Origin: Salinadaptatus halalkaliphilus
GTDB taxonomy: Archaea > Halobacteriota > Halobacteria > Halobacteriales > Natrialbaceae
Assembly (NCBI RefSeq): GCF_006543045.1
Contig: NZ_RBZW01000021.1
Span: forward strand, 310,001 to 374,000
Direction: 5' to 3'
DNA length: 64,000 nt
Numbering within the stretch: the stretch's first letter is position 1; every line of letters begins with the position of its first letter. A program made the translations under genes and the position numbers. Below, one piece after another: positions 9,096-18,148 of the stretch. The notes beneath the pieces are model-generated. The model ran no database searches. It worked only from the letters and a program-made list of their open reading frames with translations, and was not told where the DNA came from.

Positions 9096-9119
9096 TGGTG
9101 CTCGCTGTCGTGTAGACCG

Positions 9120-10430
9120 TTATTCGCTCGAGGTCGGCGTCGTCGTGACGGATTCGTGGGCGTGTTTCTGGCGGTAGAGCCAGAGCGTACAGCCCAAAGC
9201 GACGGCCGCGGCGAGGGTGGCAACGCCGAAGGCGAGCTGATAACCGAATTCGGTGTAGACCCGGGCACCGCCGACGACCTCGCCGGTCCAGTAGGCGTCG
9301 AGTGCCCATCCCATCACCGTCGGGAGCGTCGCCGCACCGAAGAATCCGGCGGCGTTGACCGTCCCCGTCGAGATGCCACTCGCGCTGTCAGGGTGGCGTT
9401 CCTTGGCGATCGCGTAGCCAAGCAGGGACGCGCCGACGAGGATGCCCGCACCGAAGAAGGCCGCGCCGACGACTGGCAGCGGTGGATCGCCGACGACGGC
9501 GATACTGCCAAAGCAGACGACGAAGCCGACGGCCCCAGCAACCATCAGCTCGACCCGGCGACCGAGTCGGTCCGAGAGCCGGCCGACCGCGGGCGGACCG
9601 ACGACCAGCCCGAGCCCGCCAAGCAGCGTAAACGCCGAGGCGAATGTGACCGACACGTCGTAGGTTTGAACGACGTAGGGAACGCCCCAGAGCCCGAACA
9701 TGGTGAGGTTCACGCCGGTGGTACAGAACAGCATGATGCTGACGACCCAGATCCACCGGTCGCCCAGGACGGCACCGAGGTTCGCCCGAAGTTCGCTCGT
9801 CGTCAGCGTCGGCTGATCGGGGACGTTGTCGATCCGCTCGAGGCCGGCCGCTTCTGGCGCATCACGAACGAGAACGAAGATGAGCACGGCGACGACCAGG
9901 CCGACGATTCCCAGCCAGCCGATCGCGCTTCGCCACCCGATCGCGTCGACGACGACGGCCAGCGGCGTGGTCGCGAGAATGCCGCCAAAGCCCGACACCG
10001 CGAACGTCAGCCCGTTCATCGTCGCGAACTCGTCGGCGCGGTACCAGTTCGCACAGAATCGAAGGATACAGACGAAGAGAACGCTCCCGCCGAGCCCGAC
10101 GAGCCCGCGGGCAAGCAGTGCGCTGGAGTAGCTATCGGCGAGGGCGAACCAGACGACACCGACGTTCATCACGGCCCCACCGATGGCTGCGGTTCGTCGA
10201 GGACCGATCCGATCCGCCAGAATGCCGGTCGGAATCTGCATGACGGCGTACACCCAGAAGAAGATGGCGTGGAGCGTTCCGAGCTGCCCACCCGTCGTGT
10301 CGAAGGCAGCCATGAGATCCTCGGCGAGGACGGCCGTCGAGAGCCGGTTGACGTTGACGAGCAAGAAGCCGAGCCCGAGCGTCGCCCAGAGGAGCCACCG
10401 CCGGTAGGTCGGATCGGACCAGTATCGCAT
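9120..10430 (-). CDS. MFS transporter
   Basis: A 436-residue 12-TM carrier. Motif A appears as GILADRIGPRRT in the loop after helix 2 and again as GRLSDRLGRRVE in the second half. A central hydrophilic loop (about residues 190-215) separates the six-helix halves. The N-terminal MRYWSDPTYRRWLLWATLG starts right at helix 1, and the C-terminal tail is Thr/Ser-rich. It resembles organic-anion/hexuronate-type MFS members, but no substrate is assigned. It is convergent with mutL, with 24 bp between the stops. Confidence 0.87.
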   Translation of the reverse strand: MRYWSDPTYRRWLLWATLGLGFLLVNVNRLSTAVLAEDLMAAFDTTGGQLGTLHAIFFWVYAVMQIPTGILADRIGPRRTAAIGGAVMNVGVVWFALADSYSSALLARGLVGLGGSVLFVCILRFCANWYRADEFATMNGLTFAVSGFGGILATTPLAVVVDAIGWRSAIGWLGIVGLVVAVLIFVLVRDAPEAAGLERIDNVPDQPTLTTSELRANLGAVLGDRWIWVVSIMLFCTTGVNLTMFGLWGVPYVVQTYDVSVTFASAFTLLGGLGLVVGPPAVGRLSDRLGRRVELMVAGAVGFVVCFGSIAVVGDPPLPVVGAAFFGAGILVGASLLGYAIAKERHPDSASGISTGTVNAAGFFGAATLPTVMGWALDAYWTGEVVGGARVYTEFGYQLAFGVATLAAAVALGCTLWLYRQKHAHESVTTTPTSSE

Positions 10431-10590
10431 CCGATACGACTGGATCGTCCAGTAGGTAAATATTTCACCAACCGGAAACGACCACCGGCTCGAATCGCCA
10501 GTCGGAACGGACGCCGGTTACAACGACAGCGACGAGAGCACGTCGAGTCGAGGGAGACAACTATGAGAGTCTCGAGTCCGTTCTCTGACT

Positions 10591-11715
10591 ATGACCGACT
10601 GGCGCGATCTCGACGGTGCGAACGCAGGCGGGCAGTTTCTGCGAACGGCACTCACACTCTCGATTCTCGAGGGCCGGCCCGTTCGACTCGAGAACGTCCG
10701 GGGCGATCGATCGACGCCGGGGCTTGGCCACCAACATCTGGCGATCTTCGAGACGTTGGCAGCGCTCTCCGACGCCGACGTCACGGGTGCCGAAATCGGC
10801 GCGGAGACGGTAACGTTCGACCCCGGTGACCCGACGCTCGAGGGCGGCGAGTACGCCGTCGATATCGAGACGGCAGGAAGCATTTCGCTACTGTTCGACG
10901 CCGTTGTCCCGCTGGCGACCGTCCTCGAGTCCCCGCTGTCGCTGTCGGTGACCGGCGGCACCGACGTCGCGTGGTCGCCACCGATCGAGTACGTCCAGCA
11001 GGTGAAATTGCCCCTGCTCAGACGGTTCGGACTCGTCGCCGCCTGCGAGATCGATCGGCGGGGCTTCTATCCCGACGGCGGCGGGACAGCGACGTTGCAC
11101 CTCGCGCCCTCCCGACTCGAGCCGATCGAACTCGTGGATCCGGGCTCGCTCGAGGACGTCCGTCTCTACTCGACGGAATCGGAGTCGCTGTCCGATCGAA
11201 ACGTGGCTCATCGGCAGCTCGAGGGGGCGCTCGAGCGACTGGACGACAGCCTCGATTCGAGACTCGTAGAACGCCGGGAGACGACTGCGGCGAGTGACTG
11301 TCCGGGATCGGCGATCGTCGTTCGGCTCGAGTTCGAGAACGGCATCGCCGGCTGCAGCGCCCTCGGCGAACGCGGGACGCCGGCCGAGCGCGTCGGCGAG
11401 GACGCCGCGGACGCCGCGAACCGCGTGCTCGAGGGTGGCTGGCCGGTCGACCGCCACCTCGGCGATCAGTTGTTGGTTTACCTGTCGATCGCCGGCGGTC
11501 GCGTTCGCGTCCCCGCCCTCACCGACCACGTCCGGAGTAGTTGCACGCTGCTCGAAGCGTTCGGCGTCGACGTTTCCCGTGCGAGTCCGTCGGCAACCGA
11601 TATCGACGCCGATGAATCCATCGGGGATCGGCCAAACGACACCGACGGCGCGGTGCTGTCGGTCCCACAACGAGCGACCGTCAACATCGAGCCCACGGCC
11701 GATCCGAATTACTGA
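10591..11715 (+). CDS. rtcA: RNA 3'-terminal phosphate cyclase
   Basis: A 374-residue enzyme that converts RNA 3'-phosphate to 2',3'-cyclic phosphate using ATP. The start DWRDLDGANAGGQFLRTALTL fits the RtcA N-terminus (G-GGQ-LRTAL). GFYPDGGG (about 155-162) and the catalytic histidine in RHLGDQLLVY (H289) match the family. The length fits archaeal RtcA. It has no obvious RNA ligase partner here and is followed, 92 bp later, by a sugar kinase on the same strand. An Asp-rich insertion near residues 345-358 is a haloadaptation-like feature. Confidence 0.93.
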   Translation: MTDWRDLDGANAGGQFLRTALTLSILEGRPVRLENVRGDRSTPGLGHQHLAIFETLAALSDADVTGAEIGAETVTFDPGDPTLEGGEYAVDIETAGSISLLFDAVVPLATVLESPLSLSVTGGTDVAWSPPIEYVQQVKLPLLRRFGLVAACEIDRRGFYPDGGGTATLHLAPSRLEPIELVDPGSLEDVRLYSTESESLSDRNVAHRQLEGALERLDDSLDSRLVERRETTAASDCPGSAIVVRLEFENGIAGCSALGERGTPAERVGEDAADAANRVLEGGWPVDRHLGDQLLVYLSIAGGRVRVPALTDHVRSSCTLLEAFGVDVSRASPSATDIDADESIGDRPNDTDGAVLSVPQRATVNIEPTADPNY

Positions 11716-11807
11716 AAGGGTCGGTAACGGTACAATTTTAGGCCGCCCGTTCGTCTACAAACCCATGTCCGATTCGAAGACGACCGTCGGGAACGGGGGA
11801 GACAGAC

Positions 11808-12761
11808 GTGCGTGATCTCGTGACCTTCGGAGAGACGATGCTCCGGTTGTCGCCACCCGACAGCGAGCGCCTCGAGCGAACGGACGAACTCGAGGTGTTC
11901 GTCGGCGGCGCGGCGAGCAACGCCGCGATCGCGGCGAATCGGCTCGGTGCCGACGCAGCGTGGCTTTCGAAGGTGCCCGACACGCCGCTCGGACGACGCG
12001 TGGTCAACGGCCTGCACGAACACGCCCTCGAGACGAACGTCGTCTGGAGCCGCGAGGGCCGACAGGGAACGTATTACCTCGAACGAGCCGGGAAACCCCG
12101 TGGATCGGCCGTTATCTACGACCGGGCCGACAGCGCCTTTACCACGACGACGGCCCAGGAGCTCGACGTGAACGCGGTCCAGAACGCCCGCGTATTTTTT
12201 ATGACCGGCATCACGCCGGCACTCTCGCCGACGCTTCGAGAGACGACGACGAACCTGCTCAAAGCCGCCAAACAGGGTGGGACGACGACAGCGTTCGATT
12301 GCAACTATCGGGGCAAGCTCTGGTCGCCGGAGACGGCCCGTGAGACGCTCACCGCGCTGTTTCCCGGTATCGACGTGCTCGTCGTCGCTGCCCGGGACGC
12401 CCGCTCGGTGCTCGAGTTCGAGGGCGACCCGCGCCAACTTGCCCACAAACTCGGCTCCCAGTACGACTTCGAGACGGTCGTCGTCACCCGCGGCTCGGAG
12501 GGCGCCGTGGGTTGGCACGACAGCGTCGTCCACGAACAACCTGCCTACGAGACCGACACCGTCTCCGAGATCGGCACCGGCGACGCCTTCACCGGCGCGT
12601 TCATCGCACGCCGGGTCGCCGGGGACGACGTCCCGACAGCGCTCGAGTACGCCGCGGCGACGGCGGCGCTCAAACGCACGATTCCGGGAGATATCGCGCT
12701 CGTCACCGAGGACGAAGTCGAACGCGTCCGGACGGCCGAGAGCGACGGACTCTCGCGGTAG
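11808..12761 (+). CDS. kdgK: PfkB-family sugar kinase, probably 2-keto-3-deoxygluconate kinase
   Basis: A 317-residue ribokinase-fold kinase. DLVTFGETMLRLSPP and GRQGTYYLERAGKPRGS closely match haloarchaeal KDG kinases of the semi-phosphorylative Entner-Doudoroff pathway. FVGGAASNAAIAANRLG (about 30-46) is the substrate-binding PfkB signature 1. GTGDAFTGAF (about 258-267) is signature 2, with the catalytic Asp. The start is GTG at 11808; the nearby ATG at 11765 is out of frame. KDG specificity is inferred from sequence resemblance. Confidence 0.85.
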   Translation: MRDLVTFGETMLRLSPPDSERLERTDELEVFVGGAASNAAIAANRLGADAAWLSKVPDTPLGRRVVNGLHEHALETNVVWSREGRQGTYYLERAGKPRGSAVIYDRADSAFTTTTAQELDVNAVQNARVFFMTGITPALSPTLRETTTNLLKAAKQGGTTTAFDCNYRGKLWSPETARETLTALFPGIDVLVVAARDARSVLEFEGDPRQLAHKLGSQYDFETVVVTRGSEGAVGWHDSVVHEQPAYETDTVSEIGTGDAFTGAFIARRVAGDDVPTALEYAAATAALKRTIPGDIALVTEDEVERVRTAESDGLSR

Positions 12762-12775
12762 CGACGTGGGACAAT

Positions 12776-12879
12776 TGCGAATTGACCTCCTCCTCCGCGT
12801 GAACGCGGAGGAATCCCGCCACGGGATTTCAGGCTGCGTGTAGCGGCCTGTTGGTTTCAAGACGCATCCGTTCCAGGCG
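12776..12879 (-). ncRNA. Probable omega-RNA 3' region and right end of an IS605/IS1341-type element (relic)
   Basis: Immediately downstream of the tnpB relic, read on the minus strand. Two perfect hairpins stand side by side: AATCCCG-(3 nt)-CGGGATT at 12812-12828, and TCCTCCGCG-(4 nt)-CGCGGAGGA at 12791-12812. The second ends in a GGAGGTCAA boundary like that of the element at 27.98 kb. In IS605-group elements the tnpB 3' end and right end encode the guide RNA scaffold, and haloarchaeal sense-overlapping transcripts of IS1341-type genes are known. Whether this relic still makes RNA is not known. Confidence 0.6.
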
Positions 12880-13338
12880 TCACCTGCTGATTTTCAGCAT
12901 CGTCCCCAGAAATTGGTCTGCAATGTTTATCGCCCCGTTCACGTCAGCTTGATACTCTCCGACCCAACAGTCGTCGTTCGAGCATCTGAACGTCGCCTGT
13001 CGTGGCCGGGAGCCATGTTCACCGCAGGCGTGGCACGCCTTCGACGTGTTCCGGGGATTCACCGTCTCGGCGGGAATCCCCTTCTCGGTGGCTTTGTAGC
13101 GAATCTGTGCGTGGAGCTTCTCGGATCGGATCGAGAGGCACGGCAAGTAGCCGATCTGCCGATCGGTGAGCTCTCGCTCACGCAGTTCAGCCCGAGCGAA
13201 CGCGTCCTCAGACGCGCGATCTACGAGTCCGCACTGGAAACGTTCGACTTCTTCTCGATCCCGGTCTCCGACGTTCGGCCCTGGATCGACGCACGCCTCG
13301 GCCTGCGTTGAGACGGAGTGCTGTGACAGCAGTGGCAC
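12880..13338 (-). pseudogene. Truncated IS1341-type TnpB (C-terminal fragment)
   Basis: Residues about 80-152 of this frame read as a TnpB C-terminus: YKATEKGIPAETVNPRNTSK, a CxxC-x(n)-CxxxxC zinc finger (CHACG ... FRCSNDDCW), and YQADVNGAINIA, which contains the RuvC-III aspartate. The first 75 residues do not align with TnpB. No RuvC-I (D) or RuvC-II (FEDL-type) motif is visible, so the nuclease is missing two thirds of its length. The fragment lies between the sugar kinase and a MATE gene, and no left end was found. Confidence 0.75.
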
Positions 13339-13367
13339 GTGAACTACTCCACCCTACCGCGCTCGAG

Positions 13368-14801
13368 CTAATCGGCATCGGCATCGGCCGACGGCCGGTA
13401 GCGCCGGCTGACGGCCTTCCAGCGGCCCCGCCGGAACAGCCAGTAGTTGATTCCCCCGGGAACGTACGTCTCGAGCAAGAGTGCGAGGTAGAGCCCGGCG
13501 ATACCGAGCGGCGTGACGAGTCCGAGCGCGGCCGCAGGGAGCGCGAAGACGTAACGACCGACCAACGAAGCGACGAACGGCAGTCGAGTATCTCCAGCGC
13601 CGAGCAACGCGCCCGCAGCGGTGCCGTCGATGCCGTACCCGATCGAACTGACGGCGCCGACGGCGACGAAGACGCCGGCCTGTGCGACGTGACCGGGATC
13701 GGTGACGAACAGACTCGCGATCGGTTCCGCGAAGACGACGACCAGTATCGCGACGCCAGTGTAGATGACCGTCGAGAGGCGGACGATCTCCTCGCCGTAC
13801 GCGCCTGCTTCGTCCTCGTCGTTCGCGCCGAGATGTTGGCCGACGAGCGAACTCGAGGCCAGTGACAGCCCCCAGTTGATGCTGTTGATCAGGCCACGGA
13901 TGCGCCGGCCGACCTCGAGGGCGGTGACGATCACCGGGCCGAACGTGGCGGCGATCCACAACAGCGGGAAGACGACGATCCCCTGGGCGAGACGGCGACC
14001 GATCTCGGGCGAGGAGATTTCGACGATTTGCCAGAGTAGGGTCGGCTGGAGCCGCAGACTCGAGCGCGTGATTGGGACGGGACTTGGCTCCATACCCAGT
14101 TGGCCGTAGGACTGGCCGAACATCCCCCACGCGAGAACGAGCGTGACGACGCCGGTCGAGACGGTCGTCCCGATCGCTGCGCCGGCGACGCCCATCCCGA
14201 ATCCGAAGATGAGGACGCCGCTGATGAGGATGTTCAGGACGGCACCGCCGGCGCGGGCGACCATCTCGGTGAACGTGTCGCCGACGCCCGTGTAGGTTCG
14301 ACTCGCGACGAGATTCAGGAGTTCGAAGAGGACGGCCGGTGCGACAAAGAGCAGGTAGGTCGTCCCGTGGGCGATCGGCTCGGGTTCGCTGCCGAGCAGG
14401 CCGATCAGCGACTCGGCGACGAGCAAAAAGACGGCCATCATCGGCAACGCGAACAGGAACACGAGCAGGATGCTCTGGGTGACGACCAACGAGGCGCGTT
14501 CGGTCTCCTCGCCGCCGTAGTTCTGGGAGACGAGCGAGACGGTTCCCCCGGCAAGGCCCAGTCCCAGCATCGTCACGATCTCCCAGTAGGCGAGCGCGTA
14601 GGCCAACCCGGCGGTGCCGGTCGTCCCGACCGCGAGACCGACCATCGCCAGATCCGCCGTCTGTTTGGACATGATCGCGAAGCCGGTCACGATCCGCGGC
14701 CAGGCGAGGTCGGCCGTCGGCCCGAACCGCTCGGCGTCGATGATCCCGAGTCGCTCGAGGATGCTCGCGAGAACGACGGTTACGGTCCGACGATCCGTCA
14801 T
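13368..14801 (-). CDS. MATE family efflux transporter
   Basis: A 477-residue protein with about 12 membrane helices in two MatE repeats (about 20-230 and 255-455). Motifs LAYALAYWEIVTMLGLGLAGG and ASRTYTGVGDT in the first half, and GRRIRGLINSINWG and ALLGAGDTRLPF in the second, match MATE/DinF Na+- or H+-coupled drug or metabolite exporters. The ATG at 14801 is preferred over the longer frame to 14867 because MTDRRTVTVVLASIL begins the conserved region. The C-terminus RYRPSADADAD is hydrophilic. The substrate is unknown. Confidence 0.87.
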   Translation of the reverse strand: MTDRRTVTVVLASILERLGIIDAERFGPTADLAWPRIVTGFAIMSKQTADLAMVGLAVGTTGTAGLAYALAYWEIVTMLGLGLAGGTVSLVSQNYGGEETERASLVVTQSILLVFLFALPMMAVFLLVAESLIGLLGSEPEPIAHGTTYLLFVAPAVLFELLNLVASRTYTGVGDTFTEMVARAGGAVLNILISGVLIFGFGMGVAGAAIGTTVSTGVVTLVLAWGMFGQSYGQLGMEPSPVPITRSSLRLQPTLLWQIVEISSPEIGRRLAQGIVVFPLLWIAATFGPVIVTALEVGRRIRGLINSINWGLSLASSSLVGQHLGANDEDEAGAYGEEIVRLSTVIYTGVAILVVVFAEPIASLFVTDPGHVAQAGVFVAVGAVSSIGYGIDGTAAGALLGAGDTRLPFVASLVGRYVFALPAAALGLVTPLGIAGLYLALLLETYVPGGINYWLFRRGRWKAVSRRYRPSADADAD

Positions 14802-14946
14802 TGCACCCGCACTTTCGGTAGGGCGACCTTCGATCTGTCGTTCGAGGCAGTCTCCGTCCCACTCCAACCACGAACGCGATCGTCGACCGATCAGGCGCTC
14901 GAGACGCCCGGGACCACTTCGAGCGACGGCTGCACGGATCGCGCAG

Positions 14947-16032
14947 CTACAGCCGTGAGAGTACGGCTTTCAGATGCTCGGGCGAGAGCAGCGAGGTCGG
15001 CCGGTCCATGTGAACGCCGATTTCACCCGACAACGTCCGCAATCCCGCGCGTTGGACCGGTTCCGGCAGCGAGTACGCCCGCCGGAGCCAGTGGCCGAGT
15101 TCTTGTTCGCGGCCCAAGTCGTCCCGCCAGGCGCGTTCGTAGCCTGCAAGCGTCGTCGGTCGGTCGGGATCGATCTCCCTGGCGGCGTGGTCGGCACAGG
15201 TCATACCGTAGAGGATGCCCCCGCCCGTGAAGGGCTTGGTCTGGGCGGCCGCGTCACCGAGCAGGAACCCTCGCCTCGAGGTCACGCGACTCGGCGGCCC
15301 GATCGGAATCGCGCCCGAACAGCGGTCGGCAACGTCGATCTCGTAGCCGTCGATCAGTTCTTCGAAGTGCTTTGTGACCTGCACGCCCGGTGGGGCCGCC
15401 AGTCCGTACTCGACGCCGGCCCCACCGCGAGGGATTCGCCAAGCGAAAAAGGTCGGCGCGGTGAGGTGGACGTCGACGAAGTCGGCGTGGTCGTCCTCCT
15501 CGGAGAAGGCGAGCACCCCGTGGAGCAATTCCTCGGGATCGGCCAGTCCGAGTTCGTCTCGAACCCTCGAGCGCGGGCCATCACAGCCGACGACCATCTT
15601 GGCCGCGAGCGTCTGGCGCTCGTCCGGACCGTTCGCGACGACCTCGACGCGGTCGTGGTGCTCGCGGACCTCGGTGACGGTGTGGTGCTCCCGAACGTCC
15701 GCGCCCGCCTCGCGGGCGAGGGCCGCGAGGTGGCGATCGAGTCCGACGCGGTCGACGACATTCGAGGCGACCTCGCGCTTGTAGAAGGGATAGGCGGGGC
15801 TCCGGGGCCCACCGGCGTGAAACCGAGCGCCGTAGATCTCGTTTTGCAAGAGTTCCTCGCGCGCTCCGGGGCCGGTAAACGACCAGATATCGGTACTGAC
15901 GTGACCCGAGCACGCAAGCGGCGTTCCGATCGTCCCTTTCTCGAGGGCCAGAACGTCGTAGCCTTTCTCGCCAGCCCGTCGGGCGAACCGGGCTCCCGCA
16001 GGGCCGACGCCTACCACGACGAAGTCGTACAT
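14947..16032 (-). CDS. Geranylgeranyl reductase-family FAD-dependent oxidoreductase
   Basis: A 361-residue flavoprotein. The N-terminal FAD-binding GxGxxG variant VVGVGPAGARFARRAGEKG (residues 6-24) is followed by EKGTIGTPLACSGHVS, a conserved GGR-family loop with a Cys. The second FAD motif FLLGDAAAQTKPFTGGGILYGM lies near residues 255-276. Family members reduce geranylgeranyl chains of archaeal lipids, menaquinone side chains or related isoprenoids. The specific substrate is not evident; haloarchaea carry several paralogues. The start is ATG 16032 (MYDFVVVG). Confidence 0.85.
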   Translation of the reverse strand: MYDFVVVGVGPAGARFARRAGEKGYDVLALEKGTIGTPLACSGHVSTDIWSFTGPGAREELLQNEIYGARFHAGGPRSPAYPFYKREVASNVVDRVGLDRHLAALAREAGADVREHHTVTEVREHHDRVEVVANGPDERQTLAAKMVVGCDGPRSRVRDELGLADPEELLHGVLAFSEEDDHADFVDVHLTAPTFFAWRIPRGGAGVEYGLAAPPGVQVTKHFEELIDGYEIDVADRCSGAIPIGPPSRVTSRRGFLLGDAAAQTKPFTGGGILYGMTCADHAAREIDPDRPTTLAGYERAWRDDLGREQELGHWLRRAYSLPEPVQRAGLRTLSGEIGVHMDRPTSLLSPEHLKAVLSRL

Positions 16033-16213
16033 ATTCCTCACGTTCACGTCGGGCGATAAATAACCTCTCACCCGTCTCGAGAGCCGCCGCTATCGAACCT
16101 GCTGGGAGGGCGTCGGTCGCCCGTGATCGAGCTGTCGACGAGAGTGCGAGTCCACCCGGACTCGGGCGATATGGCTGGAATCGGTAAGCGAACCCCAGCA
16201 GACGAAAGCGTCG

Positions 16214-16609
16214 TTAGAAGGCGTTGGCCTCGAGGCTCATTTCGGCGTGCAGATCGGATTTCAACGCGTCGTGGACCTTACAGAGTGCGTTCGCGCGCTC
16301 GATAATTTGTTCGCCCGTGTCGTCGTCGACATCGGCTTCGACGCGAATGTGGAACGAGATCGACTCGAGTTTGTCGTCGTCGTTGAGGTCGCCGGTCGTC
16401 TCGATTTCGACGCGGCCGAGGTCGTCGACGCCGCGTTGCTCGCCGCCGACCCGAAGCGCGGGAACGTAGCAGGTGCCGTAGGCGGCCAGCAACGCCTCGA
16501 GCGTGTCGGGTGCGTCCTCGCCGGTGGCGTCGATCGTCGTTTCGAACTCGCGGATCTCGTTGGTCGCGCTGAACCCCTCCTCGGAGACGGTGGTGACGTC
16601 CTTCGACAT
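16214..16609 (-). CDS. OsmC family protein
   Basis: A 131-residue OsmC/Ohr-fold protein. Two cysteines lie in AAYGTCYVPALR and RANALCKVHDALK, as in thiol-dependent organic-hydroperoxide reductases of this family. The C-terminal FHIRVEADVDDDTGEQIIERAN is the usual OsmC beta-alpha segment. It probably detoxifies organic peroxides in the cytosol, but several OsmC members have unknown roles. It starts at ATG 16609, is monocistronic, and is 130 bp downstream of the next minus-strand gene. Confidence 0.85.
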   Translation of the reverse strand: MSKDVTTVSEEGFSATNEIREFETTIDATGEDAPDTLEALLAAYGTCYVPALRVGGEQRGVDDLGRVEIETTGDLNDDDKLESISFHIRVEADVDDDTGEQIIERANALCKVHDALKSDLHAEMSLEANAF

Positions 16610-16739
16610 AGCACTCGAGACCACGACCGCCTGGCGTGTAAACGTTGTTCTCACCGGCGGTACCGTTCGGCAGTCGAAAAATACGTGCGTGGCGATACGA
16701 GACGGCCGTGGCGAGACGAGCCTCGGCGGCCGCGACGGC

Positions 16740-17444
16740 TTACTCGAGATTGAAGGGTTCGTCGGCCTCGAGGGCGTGGACCTCGGCGTCGCTGACGGCA
16801 TCGGCGAAGTCGGCGGGATCCTGTTCGATCGGCGGGAAGGTATCGTAGTGCTGTGGGAAGGCGTGGTCGGCCCCGGTCCAGTCGACGGCGACGCCGGCCT
16901 GCTGGGGCCCCATCGTGAAGTGATCGCCGATGGGGACGATCGCGGCGTCGGGCTCGAGATAGTCGCCGATAACGTCGTTCATCTCGGACATCAGGGCCGT
17001 GTCGCCGGCGTTGTACAGTGTCGTCGAAGCGTCCCCCGTGGGATCGCCGTCGGCGATGACGAAGCTGGCGGGCATCCCGCCGCTCAGTTCGTTTTCGGTC
17101 ATGATGCCGTTGGTGTGGTCGGCCCGGACCATGGTGACGGTGGCGTCGCCACAGTCGACGGTACCGCCGAGGTTCATCCCCATCCCCCCGACGGCGTCCT
17201 CGTAGCCGAACTCCTCCTGGCAGTAGGAGGTCAGTTCCGGCGTCGCGACCAGCGTCGCGTCCGAGAACGCGCCGGCATGAGCGATGTGGTCGGCGTGGCC
17301 GTGTGTCAACAAGACGTAGTCGGGCGTATCGACGTCGGATGGCTCGAGGCCGGTCTTCGGGTTGTCGAAGAACGGGTCGATCAACAGTTCGGTGCCCCCA
17401 ACGGTGACGTGCCACGTCGAGTGGCCGTGCCAGGTGAGTTCCAT
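16740..17444 (-). CDS. Metal-dependent hydrolase, UPF0173/MBL fold
   Basis: A 234-residue metallo-beta-lactamase-fold protein. The metal motif HGHADH (H48, H50, D52, H53) follows the short N-terminal [10 protein letters not shown], and further ligands are GDTAL and GDHFTMGP. Length and motif layout match the UPF0173 (YtkL/UlaG-like) family. The substrate is unknown; relatives hydrolyse lactones or phosphoesters. The C-terminus ends with [16 protein letters not shown]. It is preceded by a 359-bp AT-rich intergenic region that probably carries its promoter. Confidence 0.87.
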   Translation of the reverse strand: MELTWHGHSTWHVTVGGTELLIDPFFDNPKTGLEPSDVDTPDYVLLTHGHADHIAHAGAFSDATLVATPELTSYCQEEFGYEDAVGGMGMNLGGTVDCGDATVTMVRADHTNGIMTENELSGGMPASFVIADGDPTGDASTTLYNAGDTALMSEMNDVIGDYLEPDAAIVPIGDHFTMGPQQAGVAVDWTGADHAFPQHYDTFPPIEQDPADFADAVSDAEVHALEADEPFNLE

Positions 17445-17803
17445 ACCACTCGAATCGTTGGTGTGAGATGTCTTAAAAGTGGCTGGAGCCCGCTTCGGTG
17501 TTGGACGGCGGAAACGTAGTTGGAGATTATTTCTAGTAACAAAAGAAGTGAAATATAATATGTACAATCACCGGCATTTATACTGACGGTATCAGAACGA
17601 CCGGATGCCGCAGGCGCTGACACACCACGCATGCGGTCGGTCGCGTTTGCGATCGCAGACGTAGTTACCGTTCGGGCCCGCCCGATCGGTAGCGGCGTTC
17701 GCAGATCGACCGCCACGGCCAGGCAGGGGTGGCCCCCTCGAGCAGTCGGCGAGACACACCGACGATGCCGTGGCGTTTTTTACCCGGCCCACCTACGACA
17801 GGT
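17445..17803. other. Intergenic region with AT-rich divergent promoters
   Basis: About 360 bp between the divergent UPF0173 gene and the small gene at 17804. A markedly AT-rich block at about 17521-17585 (including AAATATAATATGTAC) looks like an archaeal promoter core. The right portion is GC-rich and contains TTTTTTACCC (17775-17784), a TATA-like element about 20 bp before ATG 17804. No coding frame or RNA gene is supported. Confidence 0.4.
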
Positions 17804-18067
17804 ATGCTCGCACTGACACTCGAGGAGTTCATGGTGGAGTTGAACGAGGGATCGATCAAGAACGTCGGGCCGACGAACAAGTCCGCGACGGTGAAACTGT
17901 TCGATGTCGAGTCGGCCGAAGCCCGCGAGTTCGGCGACAAACGTCTCAAACTCGTCTTCGAGGACGACGAGGGGAACGAAATCCAGGTTTCGCTGTTTCC
18001 CGAAGACGTGTACAAACTCCTCGAGGACGTCGAAGCACTCGAGGACGATTCGCCCGTTTTCGAGTAG
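17804..18067 (+). CDS. Conserved small haloarchaeal protein of unknown function
   Basis: An 87-residue acidic soluble protein: MLALTLEEFMVELNEGS, a beta-rich middle (KSATVKLFDVESAEA ... RLKLVFEDDEGNEIQVSLFPE) and an acidic C-terminus. No catalytic motif or membrane segment is present. It precedes the RecJ-like gene on the same strand by 81 bp and could be co-expressed. ATG 17804 is favoured because upstream in-frame codons have no protein-like composition. I cannot assign a function; the strand pattern could fit a small nucleic-acid or protein-binding fold (weak inference). Confidence 0.65.
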   Translation: MLALTLEEFMVELNEGSIKNVGPTNKSATVKLFDVESAEAREFGDKRLKLVFEDDEGNEIQVSLFPEDVYKLLEDVEALEDDSPVFE

Positions 18068-18148
18068 GGAACGACCCCTGCTCGTCCCGGACCATCTGTG
18101 AGCGCATTTCGACAACCGTTTTAGGACGAACCTGCTTGATGCGAATAG

